A DNA stretch of 64,000 nucleotides from Galbula dea (Eukaryota > Chordata > Aves > Piciformes > Galbulidae), in the NCBI GenBank assembly GCA_013399015.1, contig VWZX01001056.1, positions 2,886-66,885 of the forward strand, given 5' to 3'. The translations under genes were made by a program, and so were the position numbers. Of the stretch, positions 1 through 12,090 are shown in pieces. The notes beneath the pieces were generated by a model. The model was given only the letters and a program-made list of their open reading frames with translations. It had not been told where the DNA came from and did not search any database. Numbering within the stretch: position 1 is the stretch's first letter; the number at the start of each line of letters is the position of its first letter.

Positions 1-600
1 AGGTAGATTGTGAACTGGTTGAAGGACAGAAGTCAGAGAGTTGTGGTCAGTGGGATGGAGTCTAGTTGGAAGCCTGTGTCTAGCATCTGGAATATTGTGT
101 CCAGTTCTGGGCCCCTCAGTTGGAGAAGGATAGGGAACCTGCTGGAGAGAGTCCAGCGCAGAGCCACAAAGATGATGAAGGGGCTGGAACATCTTCCTTA
201 TGAGGAAAGGCTGAGGGAGCTGGGGCTCCTTGGCTTGGAGAAGAGGAGACTAAGGGGTAACCTCACCTGTGCTTTTAAAGATGTGAAGAGTGCACGTGAG
301 GAGGATGGGGTCAGGCTCTTTTCAGTGAAGCCCAGTGACAAGACAGGAGGCAATGGCTGTAAGCTAAAGCATAGGAGGTTCCTTGTGAATACAAGAAAAA
401 ATTTTTCCCAGTGAGGGTGACAGAGCACTGGAACAGACTGCCCAGAGAGGTTGCGGAATCTCTTTCTCTGGAGATACTCAAAACCCATCTGGACGCGCTT
501 CTGTGTGACCTGGTGTAGGGAATCCTGCTGTGGCAGGGGGCTTGGACTAGATGATCTTTTGAGGTCCCTTCCAACTCCTAATATTCTGTGATTCTGTGAT
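1..600 (+). mobile_element. CR1 LINE, 3' part, internally deleted
   Basis: The non-LTR retrotransposon runs in from the window edge and ends in tandem ATTCTGTG octamers at 585-600, the typical avian CR1 3' end. It encodes the end of ORF2: a short RT stretch before motif B (about 10-83), then the C-terminal region (84-518) with motifs such as RRATKMM and LRELGLL. At about 83/84 the reading jumps from just before motif B to the region after the RT catalytic core. Compared with the copy at 22964-23980, about 457 bp is missing, including the motif C Asp pair. A TGA at 412-414 and a frame change break the C-terminal part. It belongs to the same subfamily as the copies at 14737, 20638, 22964 and 39826, which share the tail region and an ORF2 end resembling LLCDLV. 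It is a dead copy. Confidence 0.93.
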
Positions 601-3600
601 GAAAGTATACAGTCTGCCTGTGAAGAACATTTGGCCACAGGGTGCCTGGAGCTGCACTTCATCACTTGTCCAGAAAGGTCTGTGCTGTGCTGAATTGCAA
701 AGAAAGACTCATTGGTGTAAGCAAGATACAGGTGCAATCAGGTGAGATTGTTAAACTTCATTCTGTCTTCCAAATAAAGCAATGCATGTCTTTAAAAGTA
801 AAATAAGGCAGTATGTTTTCATCACCAGTGAAGTTACTATAACGATTTTTACCCTTCTTCTCCATACAGAATTTTTCTGTCAGCTACCCTCATGCAAGCA
901 AGATCACTGATACAATGGCTTAAAAATGTCCCAGCCTTTAGAAAATAGGTTCTTAATGTAAAGTCTCACCTTTTAGTATCTGTGATGTTCAAAATAAAAC
1001 AAAAATATTGAGGAAAAAGTTATTTCCTGTGGATACGTGGGATCCAAAGTGCCTATGGATTGTGTCGGATACAGCAAACCTCTGACAAAGATGATGTTTA
1101 CCAGTGACAAGACATCAAAACTTTACTAAATCACACTGGGTTTATTATATTTTTGTTTATAAAACAAAATCTGGCCTGAGAACTGCCTGAGAACCCACTG
1201 TCTTCTCATCACTGTAAAGTTAAAAATGTAATCTGAAGAAACCCAAAATGCAAATTTACTGTTAGAAGGAACTGTCACTTACATATGTTCTTGTCTGGGA
1301 CATGATCTGTTGCCATTACCTTCTCTACCTCATGCCCTCCTCTGATGGGAAGGCAGCTATGCCTTTCACACTACCCACCCCAGGATCTTGTTCCTTTTGC
1401 TGGACTTTCCTCTTCCCTTTCACATCTATCTGGCCACTGTGTCCTCCCTTTATTTTGTTCTTTGTTTGGTCTCCTTCTGCTTTTCTGTCACTCTTTACAA
1501 TACATTGCTCTGGATTCTCATAAACTCTTGGCTACAGTGCTCTTATGCAAATTCCTTCTCACTGTCTGTGGCCCTTTCTGCACAGCCTTCTAAGAGATGG
1601 CAAATGCTTAAAGGCTAGTTAATCATCGTAATTCACATTTTCTCCTCAGAAAACGGAATCAAAATATTAGGTATCATCTTTATGTAGAAAGCTGAGTAAT
1701 TTTTACTCCATAATATGCAAGTTAGCAATTTTAATGATAAAGAGAATTTTACTGGCAAGCATTCTTTCACTTAGACAGTGATGATTTCCTCTTGCCATGT
1801 CAGATCCTCAAAAGGTAGTGACTGAACTTCATTTCTGCTCTTGTGAGTATTTACATTAATTCCAGTGTTGTGACACCTCATTTCAATTTTTAAGTATGAG
1901 AACAGTCTCAAACTTCCACTGTGATTCAGGGAACTTTGTTACATATTTACACACAATAAGACCTAACTTCCTTAACAGGATCTTTGAAAATACTTACTAT
2001 TAAGAAGGACAATTCCAAGCAATTTCAAACCAGGTGATTAAAAGTAAATTTGAACAATTATTGATTTTAAATCTTGCAGTGGCATAAAAATCTTTGTTTT
2101 ACTCAGATATCCAATCCAGTAATATCCAAAACAGAAATACAATAAATGTTCAGAAATAAATGACATGACATGACTGTCAGCCTGTAGAAAAAGATGATGA
2201 ACTTGATGAAATACATACGAAAGACTGATGAAAAATCTATGAACTAAAGAACTACATATTACACTGGTTGAAGCAATCTTCAGCTTTGATCCAAGCACAG
2301 CACATAGCAATAACTTAACCCTGCCGCTAATAAAAGAATATACCCTCACCCACCCAAAGATGAAAGAATATTATGGAAAGCGCTTTGTGATTATCCAGTA
2401 CAAAGTAGATTATGTCATAAAAATATGCCTGTGCTCATTACAAAATCTTTTTTGTATTATATGGAAGGCAAACACTATGAACCTAATGTTGTGCAGATGA
2501 ATCATCCAGTAAAGATCTAGTATATCATACTGCTAACAATTTTGGAAGAAAAAGACTGCAAAGGCTTCATTGCTGATCCTGCAGAGGTAGCTTCACTGCT
2601 TTCTTTTGTGTTACATTTTTTTGACAATGATCTCAAGAAAACCTTGACGATCTCCTTGTATGTGGCTTCTTACATGTGCATCACAGTTCTGACTCCTCTA
2701 GGATACTTGCCTTAACACAGTAAGTGAATATTCTCTTTGCAGATTTGGCAGGGTTATCTACACTCTAGGCACTTTGTCTTCTTTCTCTAAGAGAGAAAGG
2801 AGAACAACAGTTCAAGAAATAGACTGAGTCACTGAAGTACAATCTCAAAAAACAAAACTAAGGCAGAGTCACAGCACAACAAAACCCTTACTATTATCAA
2901 ATTTATTTTAGCAACCATCACTTCTCCTTTTGTTAACTAGAGGAATGAGAGAGAAGCCTTGCAATTGCCCTTGCTATGCAGACTTGGATAGTATAAGAAG
3001 AGAAGTCACATTTCTTCTATGATTGGACCCTTTGTAACAGGAAGTCAGACATGAAAAGCTAGGTGCAATGTAAAGATAAATAGAACAAGATGCTGAATTC
3101 CACTTGAAAATCTGGGGAAAGAGTCTTCTCTGAGTAAGGGTACTGTGGCTGAGAAGATTTTTACACTGAGTAGTGGTGAAACGGTTGAAATAAATCTGTA
3201 ATTTCTATACCTAAAACACAAGAACACTTCTATCAGGCAGATAAGAGTACAGCAACAGGTAAATAAAAATCAGTAAGCGGAGGATGGAAAACAGGGAAAC
3301 CCCTAAGGTGAGCGAGAAAAGCAATCAGGCATGCAACAGTAGTAGTTGATAGGGCTGTGCCTTATACAGCTAGGATTTAGAGTGTAAGTAATCAAAAGAA
3401 AACAAAATGTGATCCAGGCAATTCCAGGCCAGAATTTCAATAATGGGCAAGGCTTCAGAACAAATTTTTAAGGAAAGAATAATTAATAAGAAGATAAGTT
3501 GCAAATAAAACAAATTATATTACAAGATCTATAGAAATTCTATAGTTTTACCTAATAATTGAGTTTTACATAATATCCTTCTCTAATAACAGCATTCATT

Positions 3601-6600
3601 TTATAGACAACGTCTTCTAGCTTAGCCTAAGTAAATTAGTTGATAAATGGAAATTTATATGTACCAGGTGAGACACAACACTGCAGAACAACTAGGATGG
3701 TTATATATCTTACATAGAAACTTGAATTAATATTGCATACATTAAGAAATTAAACAGAAAATAGAATAGATTCAGAAAAAGGAATAGAGAAACAGTACTT
3801 ACAGAATACATGGAAAAAAGATTTGCTTGTTTCCCACAGCAAAATGAAATCAAAGGGAATTCATGTCTGCTCTCCCTACAAAGCTCAAGGAAAGTAGGCC
3901 CAAGATGAGAAACAATGGTTTGCATAAAAATAAATGGATAAAACTGAGCAGTGGATAAACTTAACCTCAAAACTAAAGATTCCTACCCATTAAATCAATG
4001 AGTCTTGGAACAGCCTTTCCAACATGAGTACCAGAGGTAAGAAACATCAGTTGTTTTTATACAGACTTTGATAAGTTTAAGAAAGAGGCTGTATGCACAG
4101 TGCCTTCAACAGCACAAAAATGCTTAGTGATGCAGGAGGATCATTACAGTCCTAGGAAACCCACTTTTTTCCCCTTGGGTTCAACAGCTCGTAAAGAATT
4201 TAGACTTCCACTCTTTCCCTTTCAGCTGATCCCTGTTACAACTTACCAGCTGTGAAAAAGGAGTCCCTGAGACAGTACAGAATATGACCACCAAGAGCCA
4301 TGGTGATTAACACCAGAATAAAGAGGAAACAAGAAGCCAGAAATGTGCTTCACACTTCATCCTGCAGATGTGGACAGACCTCAGCAGGATATACCCCAGA
4401 TGGGTCTTGCCTGACCAAGAAGGTTACAGGCATGTCACTCCAGCCACAGGGTCCTGGTTTGACTAAGTTTTACATGAGACTGGAAGAAAATGCTGTTGTG
4501 AAAACAGCACCAGAGGAAAACAGCTGGGGACAGACGGGAACGTGGTTGCCACTTTTAGCAGCAGCAATGTTCCATTAGCTTGACTGCAACACTAAATCTA
4601 AACATGTGCTGAATGTTGACTAAGTCAGTGCAAGGACAGCTTGGGTGGCTCTGCTCAGAGCTTACAGCTCTGGAGCTCTGCAGAGTGTTATCCAGAGACA
4701 TACAAACACTGCTCTGAAAAATCAGAGCTTGGTCCTGCTGAGTTTATTAGCTGATCCCCACATTCCTAGTGTAGATCTAGCTGAAGTGAAGGCACACCTG
4801 AAGATTAAAATCCTTGGCTAGTTGTGACAACTTTTGGGCATGGGAGTGAAGAGGCTAAAGATGAAGGGCTAGACCCTATGAATCTCAAATACCACTTTTT
4901 TCCTCAGCTAGGCCACAGCAACATAAAATCAGTACTCTAGAGCACATAAATCATTACTTTAGTGTTATAATAAAAGCTACATGCAGCCTCTTTTGCTTTC
5001 TAAAGGCATGTAGCTTAACTTCCAGATACATACATCATGTAACTCTTAAGCCCATCTACCAAAGCAGCAGTAGGCTTCTGAAATAGATCTACTCTTCTTT
5101 TTTTCTACTTTTTTAAACATTTTGTTTGGACAAAGAGGCAATTTCTGAATTGAAAAGAAAGTGATTTCAAAATTAAATAAAACATTTCTCCCCAGTTCCA
5201 TACTTCATAAAGACATGAACCTTTTGATGCAGCACAAGCGTTTACCTAAAATTTCCATTTCTCTTTACTCCCACAGGGCCCAAGATAAACAGTACCCTAA
5301 TAAAAGTTGATAGCATGGTCTCTGTTCAAGTGAAACCACTTTATAACTTGACCAAGTGTGTTCTCTGCCAGGAAATGATTGCTTTTCCAGTTCAACCCAA
5401 GAATGTTGCTCTGTCTTATGTCTACTGGCAACAACTTTTCTGTTTATGGGTGGGCTAAAAAAGGAGGATTCAAAGGCTAAGTTTAGGCCTCAGATAATGG
5501 TGCTAGGATTAAGATTTGGTCCTAGATTTTACTATATCTATCATACTGGTTTGTGAGGACAGGTAGATAAACAAGGAACATATTTAACAGTTTACTAAAC
5601 TTCTGGTTTTCTTCTTATTATTCACTACATCTCCATTCAAGTCAAAATCAGGTATACAAAAATGAAACAAGAAGGTATGATTTCTTTGACTTCCTATACC
5701 ATGTTGACGCTATGACATACTCTCTTGTCAAAGTCACTACAGCCTCAGAGATTTCTTGTAAGAAAAATCCTTGTACGTTACTGCAGAAGATCATTCCTAG
5801 TCAATGCAATGCAAAACCAGTGCTATAATTGGTAAACGTCTTGCAATGTACCACAGCACCACCCTTTAAAGCAGAGAAAGAAAATTATTACTCCCAAAAG
5901 AAAAAGACATTCAAGCTATCTAAGACGTATTGCTTCAAGACACCAAGCAGCACTCTTGCCCGGAAGACTTATGGGGGATCATGCTGCCAGTATTCTCTGT
6001 ATTGCTAAGACAGACTGAAAACTAAAATTAAACTTCCCCTTACCCTACAACTAAAAGTAAAGTGCCTCAACATGAAGCTGAATACTTTAAATGCATTCAT
6101 GAGACTTTCCCAGGCTTCAGGAAATATGAAGAAATTCTACTATAGGTCAGAGTGTTTAAGATAAAGAGTTACACTTCACTGCCTGAAACTTTCTGTAATC
6201 ATAAAACAGTCTAGAATGTAAAGTAGATCGTGCTATACAGTCACGCTCCATTTATTGTTCTACTCATACACTGACTCCTTCACTTAGATATTTTTGTTGT
6301 ATTTTCTTGTTGTTGTTTTGGGGTTTTTTTAATCTGAAAAAAATAAAATCCTGTTGCAGGCAATAGTGTCTGGAGTTGGATAATTTTACTTCAGCTGATT
6401 CATTGCCACGCAACACAAACCTTTGATCACTGATTTAAGCATCAAGAAAAAGGACATAAACTATTAAGCAAATACTTACATAAACAATATCCTTTGCCTT
6501 TCCCAGTGTCAGCATACCTAATTTTCAATTCCATTCACACAGATCTGGTGAGGTGACAGACAATACAGGAGGCTAAAGGGGTGCAGGTAAGGGATTTTGT

Positions 6601-9162
6601 TTGTTACCCTGTGCTTAGGATTTCTGCTGCCATATGCTTAATAGTTTGTTGCAGCTTCAGATGATGAAGGAATCCTTCTGTTCCTTGGTGTCCCTGCCTC
6701 AGCATGGGCCACCTGTGGGCTGCAGCCCTTCATGGGTGTTCCTAGCCTGGCCTGGGGTGACCTTGGGTTGCCGCACAGGTAGTCTTTTGTGGGTATCCCA
6801 TTGTACTGTGGTCTACCCTTGGGCCTCCCTGGAGTGGTCCCACACCACTGCTGCTAGTCCTACTTAAAACCTGTTAACATATATGTGTCCAACCTACAAC
6901 CTCTGCAGAGCAGTTCTTTAACTCTAGGTTACAGGGCTAACATCTTAACAGTCTGGCACACATTTTTATTAGACACTTTTCAGAGCAGAATCATTTCCCA
7001 ATGAAATGCTAGAATAGTTGGAAGAACAGTGATGGATGAAAGAAAGCGTCATCTGCAATGCAGCTATGGAAAATTTAGATAGATATGTCTAAGCAGGAAG
7101 GGCAGAGGAAGTGTAAGACAGCTTAAATGAACTTCAACAAAGAAAAGCAAGATGTGGACACCTAAACTTAAATGTCACTATTACCAGGTTATCAGAAAAA
7201 CTATTTTATCGTTGAGCCTCTTATACACAAAGCTCAGTTGTTAAAATAATTCCACAAAAGCAAGGCTTACCTATAGACCTTTCAACCACTTCCAACAGCG
7301 TCAGAGGGGAAAGCAGAACACAGTGAGCTTTCCATTCTCATTGCTCTTCAGGTCATACTTCTGACTACTCAGAAATGACGCAGATGTGCAAGTCTATCCC
7401 TAGAAAGAAGCACTTCTTACAATTTAATACAGCTGCAGAAAGACATGAGAAAACATGCCTCATTAATAGTTTCTCCAGAATTGAGAACACTATTAGAAGT
7501 AGTCCAGCATTGTATTAAAAGTCAAAAAGGATCAGAATATTATTATGGCAAATCTGCATCAAGTTATAGAATTGACCTGGTTTATAACAATTGTGTTTAC
7601 AATGACATAACACCAGAGAATACCTAGATTCTTGAAGTATTAAGATGAAGAACATAACAGACATTTGGAAGTTGAATCTTTAAGATAGAATTCAAATTGT
7701 GTATCAGACAGCAACCCTTCTTAAATTTGGAGGCCTTCGTTTAGCTTAAACAGTTTACTTCCAAGTCCTTCTGCATTACTCAACTTGGTAATACAGACTA
7801 CCCCTGAGAAGTCACCCTCATATAGGCTTAGAAGAACTTTTTTTTAAATTAAGCTCTTCTTGGACACACTTCTGTCAGTATCTTGTCTCAGCTGTCACTA
7901 GATGTTTTTATTTAATTTTTTTGCATCAGAAAGCTATTTATTGCAAATTAAGAACATGGAAAAATTAACTTTAGGTAAAAATACTATTTGTAGAATGAAA
8001 AAAGACTATAATCTTAACCTAAGGAGCTCAGGATTTAATATCAGATGATCGATAGACTACACAAATATCGTCAGAGAAAAGAAGATGTAGAGACCTAAAT
8101 GAAGCACAGCTGTCAGAGGAATTAATACATTAACTGTATTTTTCGAGGAGGATTTACACACAGAGTAACTGGGCAAAATTATATGAGAATCTCTTAACCA
8201 CAGAGATAAAAACATAGCAAAAAGCATACTTGCAAGAGAAAGAAAACCAGTAGAGTAGTAGTATAATACTAACATTTTAGAGACATGATGATAAAGGCAG
8301 TAGAATAGCATCTCTGGTGTATGAAGGGCTTTAAAGACAGAGACAAAGTCACTTAATGGACTTAGGGAAAGGTAGAAACTATATAATCTTAAAATCCAAC
8401 ATTTTGAAATGAGAATGCAGTGATATCTCTGGAATGTGATGCAGAAGAGGACCAGAAAAAATTTAAAGCCAAAACTGATGAGAGGGGCAAGAGAAGGTGG
8501 AAGAGAAAGAAGGCTGTGAAAAGAAATTACAAGCTTTTAAGAAGGTAAAATGCAGCCTTATTTTAGACAGTTGAAAAGGGCAGCAAGGTAGCTGTAAGAG
8601 ATGTCAGAAATTCTGTGCTGGAAGCAGAAGTGATCTAAGTGACCTGATCTGTTCTCATGACCATACTAACAATACTAGCACAAAGAAATATTTAGAAAAC
8701 AGGTATAGTTCTTAACCAGAGAAATAAGTGAGTATTTCAAGACTATTTAAATAGATCCTTAACCAGAACTCTTTGGGGAATTTTAGGGGGGGCGGTTTTG
8801 TTGGTTTTTTTTTTTTAAAAAGCAGGAAGCTATTGATATTGACTAGATTAGCTGTTGAAAAAGTGGCAATTATTGCTCCAGATCTACTCATGCTTGAATC
8901 ACAAGCAACTTCAGTAAAGCCAGAGTCAGTACAAAAACGTGTGGCTATAGATACCCTCCATTTTTAATCTCAACTTCTTGCTGATACATTGGTATAGCCT
9001 ACTGGCTGTAGCAATCAAGCACAACATGTTCATCTATACCTGATTTCTACAGTGTGCAAAAGGCTTTTACTGCATGTACACCTAAAAGGCTTTGCAAAAG
9101 TGGTGGAACAATACTTTCTGGAAGAAAAGGAACTCCTGTAACAGCATTAAGTACAGCAACCT
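601..9162. other. Unique AT-rich DNA, no gene recognised
   Basis: No CR1, RNA gene or recognisable coding exon was seen. Open frames are short (the longest are about 103 codons on the minus strand at 2038-2349 and 92 codons on the plus strand at 4300-4578) and match no family I know. Base composition is AT-rich apart from mildly GC-richer patches near 4290-4580 and 6640-6870; the second is listed separately as a possible LTR fragment. Short T- and G-rich runs occur near 6300-6330 and 8785-8815. Confidence 0.6.
6655..6865 (+). repeat. Possible degraded avian LTR fragment
   Basis: A GC-rich island in AT-rich surroundings. It has repeated phrases of the kind GGGCTGCAGCCC and CAGCATGGGCC that recall the internal repeats of some bird ERVL-type LTRs. 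No LTR ends, TATA box or target duplication could be placed. The call rests on resemblance from memory only, and it may be unrelated GC-rich unique DNA. Confidence 0.25.
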
Positions 9163-9617
9163 GTTGGAGCAGATTCAGAGGAGGGCCACAAAGACGATCT
9201 GAGGGATGGAGCACATGTCCTGTGAAGACAGGCTGAGACTTGGTGTTGTTCAGGCTGGAGAAGAGAAGGCTCCAGAGAGATTTTATAGCTACCTTCTAGT
9301 ACTAAAAGGGGGCCTATAAGAAAGCTGGAGAGGGACTTCTGAATACGGCATGTATTGATAGGACAAGGGGTAATGGCTTTAAACTGAACCAGGGTAGGTT
9401 TAGATTAGTTGTAAGGAAGCATTTTTTCATTGTGAGAAGTGAGACACCGGAACAAGATGCTCAGAGAGGCTGTGGATGGCCCATGCCTTCCACTAGCCCA
9501 GGCTGGAGCCGAGAGCAACCTGGTCTAGTGGAAGGGATCCATGCCTATGGCATGGTAATTGGAACTAGACATCTTTATGGTCCCTTCCAACCCAAACCAT
9601 TCTATGATTTGATGATA
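9163..9617 (+). mobile_element. CR1 LINE, 5'-truncated, degraded
   Basis: It starts within the ORF2 C-terminal region (GAGGAGGGCCACAAAG near 9179) and runs through the 3' UTR to CATTCTATGATTTGATGATA at 9598-9617. The ORF2 frame is broken many times, and an ATC-TGA replaces the usual Ile-Arg codons near 9197. The tail (CCATGCCTATGGCATGG, then GGTCCCTTCCAACCC) is the CR1 hairpin plus conserved 3' motif. It is more diverged than the copy at 1-600 and from a different subfamily, since the end of its coding region resembles the 'NLV, stop' type. Confidence 0.9.
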
Positions 9618-10109
9618 CTTATACTAGATCAATGCCCATATAACACGTGAGAGTCTTTATGTTCACATATTCCTCCCAACTGAAGGATGCTCATCTTTCG
9701 CAGGTGTACCATCCTATGAAAGCAGATTTTTATTATTCTGATCAATGGGTACAGAAATATTCCCAACAGAAGAATTTGTGATCAATGTAAGCAATCTCTT
9801 GATGATGCTCAGGTTTATATTTCTGTCACCAACACAGCATCTGACATAAACAGTCTGTGTCACAGTAGCCTAAAAGCAGCTATTCAAAGACCAGGAAGGA
9901 AAGCACAAAAAACCTGCTTGGAATAAGAAAAAATGTAATAAATTTCCTAAGGTATTGATTGTGCATTTGAGAGGTGCTGGAGCATGTCCAAAGAAGAGGA
10001 TTGAGACTAGTGAAAAGCTTAGTCTCACAAGGAAAGGAGAGGCTTAGGGGAGAGTTTATTGCTCTCTACAACTACCAGAAAGGTCAAGGTTAGTGGGTTA
10101 GTACTGGGT

Positions 10110-10823
10110 ATGCTACGGTCAGAAGGTTCAGGGGAAAAAATTTCCCTAGCTTGGGGTAGAATGCAGCAGGTTTAAGAAGAAAAAAACTCAGGGGAGGATC
10201 CTGGAATGGCACATGGCAAGGTTGGCAGCTGCCTTTGGAGTCTGGCAGAGAAGTCACCAGAGGGGAGCCCACTATGTGGTCCCTAGAACAGAAGAAGCCC
10301 ATGCTGGAGCACAGAGGAGAGGGTTCCCCCAGAGAGACGCTAAGATGTGTGGGAATCATACTCTGGGAGTGATGCCATGTTGCTGAAGGGAAGCATAGTC
10401 AGGGGGTTTTCCCCTGAAGGCAATGAACAGGTACCATTGTGGACAGGACTGGATGGGGGTCCTGCTTCACCCATTTCCCTGACCCTCTGCAGTTTGGCAG
10501 GTGGTGGGGGTTCTACCTCAGGAGTGGGGGTCAGGAGAGGGGAAGGGTGGAATGAAAAGTGGTGTGTGGGGTTTGCATAGTATGTCTGTGCTCTCACCAT
10601 GCCCGGATTTGATTGTGATTTTTGTTTAGAATAGATTTTGGATTTTCCCCATGCCTGGCCTGTCTTTCACCCATGACTTTAAGTGGCCAATAAGCCCCCT
10701 CTGTCTTTAGCCTAGGCCCTTGAGCCCATGTTGTGTTTCCTTCTTCCCATACCACCAGTAGAGGGGAGAAATGAGTGAGCAACTGGATGGTTTTGACCAG
10801 CTGAGGAGGCTGAAACCACGACA
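10110..10823 (+). mobile_element. Probable solo LTR (ERVL-like) inserted in CR1
   Basis: This stretch interrupts an old CR1. Its 3' half resembles bird endogenous-retrovirus LTRs of the ERVL type: GTTTGCATAG, then CTCACCATGCCCGG, a T-rich stretch, CCCATGACTTTAAG, a pyrimidine-rich run, and an end reading GAAACCACGACA at 10812-10823. LTRs normally end in CA, as here. The left end is not certain (a TG near 10110 is the best guess) and no clean target duplication was seen. The region has no coding capacity that I recognise. It could instead be another repeat type, but the interruption of CR1 text is clear. Confidence 0.45.
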
Positions 10824-10966
10824 GTGTCGCTCTTGTGTCCCAAGTAACAAGCAATAGGACAAGAGGAACGAGCCTCAAGTTGCACCAAAGAAAAGCATAG
10901 ATTAGATGTTAGGAAAAATTTTTTCACTGAAAGTGTTGTCAAGCACTGGAACAGGCCAAGGGAAGT

Positions 10967-11055
10967 ACTCTAGGGGAACCTGCTCTGACAGGGGTGTTGG
11001 CCTAGGTGATGTCCAAAAGGTCCCTTCCAACTCCTAATTTTCTGTGATTCTGTAT
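10967..11055 (+). mobile_element. Nested 89-bp CR1 3' tail
   Basis: A very short CR1 3' end (GGGGAACCTGCTCTGACAGG, then GGTCCCTTCCAACTCC and ATTTTCTGTGATTCTGTAT) sits inside the older CR1. Host-element text stops at GGGAAGT (10960-10966) and resumes at about 11056. This copy carries the ATTCTGTG-type octamer, whereas its host carries ATTCTATG, so two subfamilies of different age are involved. It is all 3' UTR with no coding sequence. Confidence 0.85.
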
Positions 11056-11196
11056 GGTAGGGCAACCACCCCTGGAGCTATTAAAGAGAAGTGTAGAAGT
11101 GGCACTCATGGATGTTTAGTGGTTTACTGTTGGACTTGCTAATGTTAGGTTTACGTGCAACTTGATGATCTTAAAGACCTAAATTATTCTATGATT

Positions 11197-12090
11197 AAGC
11201 TCTTGTTAGTTCTTGCTATACAATATGCACAGACTTCACAAAGGAAAAGGCACATTTTATATTCCTTTTCTGCTAGATAATAAAAAATATCCTCTGCTCT
11301 GAAATGAAGAAACTGTGCCTAAAATCAATGTATCTTTCATTTCTAGAACGAATTAATTTTGGTTATCTGAGGACAATTACCAGTTCCACCAGGGATCTGA
11401 AACTCATAAGCTACATTCCCAAACCAGCAAAAATGTTATAAACATGTAAGACCAATGTTCCTTGAGCTTCATTTGCTGCTTACTCATTTCAGGATTAGTT
11501 TAAAGTTCTGACTTACACTGCTTTCAATAGCTGAATGAGAGTTTAATGCAAAAAAAACCCCAAACGTACTCATTTATCAAATATTAAAAACTACTTCTAA
11601 AACCATATGTCACAAGAGATCAAGTAGTTATATTGTATTCAGATTTCAATACAAGAGCCTTCTCTTTGATAAAACCTTCCTTTATAAGGGCATCTTACTG
11701 AAAGCAAGAAAAGTCAAGTGAAAATACTAAGGAGGAAGGAGACAGCGAATACAAAGTAAGAGGGAAGGACTATACACATCATTTGATATCACCCATCATA
11801 AATTCTCCTGTGGGACTACAGTTAGATTCAAAGGTGCTGGACACCTTTTGGTCATGTAACACACTGATGATGCCAGTTGGATCCTTTGTAGGGTGAAGTG
11901 CACTTGTTCCCGTGAACTTATTTGGTAAGTATATGATACAGAGATGCATTCCATGTTTTCCAGTCAATGTGTACTGACGCATGCCTACTGACTTTTGCAA
12001 GGCTTTATGCTAAACCCATACAACTCAAGTTTCTCTTCTGATACAGATCCTCCACAGTAATCTCTCCAGTAAGGCCTAATTTGCAGTGCT
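11197..12090. other. Unique DNA, no gene recognised
   Basis: AT-rich sequence without repeats that I recognise. Minus-strand open frames at 11779-12000 (73 codons) and 12005-12090 (continuing into the TG tract) have no family resemblance that I can name. The minus-strand open frame across 12005-12565 is long mainly because the TG tract lacks stop codons. Confidence 0.5.

Larger units (their letters stand above)
9973..11196 (+). mobile_element. Old CR1 LINE split by two later insertions
   Basis: Three pieces read in order as one CR1: about 9973-10109 (GCTGGAGCATGTCC to CTCTCTACAACTACC and a little beyond), 10824-10966 (CCCAAGTAACAAGCAATAGG to AACAGGCCAAGGGAAGT), and 11056-11196 (CCCCTGGAGCTATTAAAG to the TTCTATGATT tail). 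The first piece has also lost some 50 bp of the usual C-terminal coding region. The spacers are an LTR-like element and a short CR1 tail, listed separately. The inner borders of the first piece are approximate; the other two can be placed to within a few bases because the text resumes mid-phrase. Confidence 0.8.

Noticed and set aside
198..737. Minus-strand frames of 179 and 87 codons
   Set aside because: They are antisense shadows of the plus-strand CR1 at 1-600; similar shadows occur over every CR1 here.
8320..8480. Possible ancient SINE-like sequence (GAAGGGCTTTAAAGACAGAG)
   Set aside because: Only one short phrase recalls an old amniote repeat; the rest does not support it.
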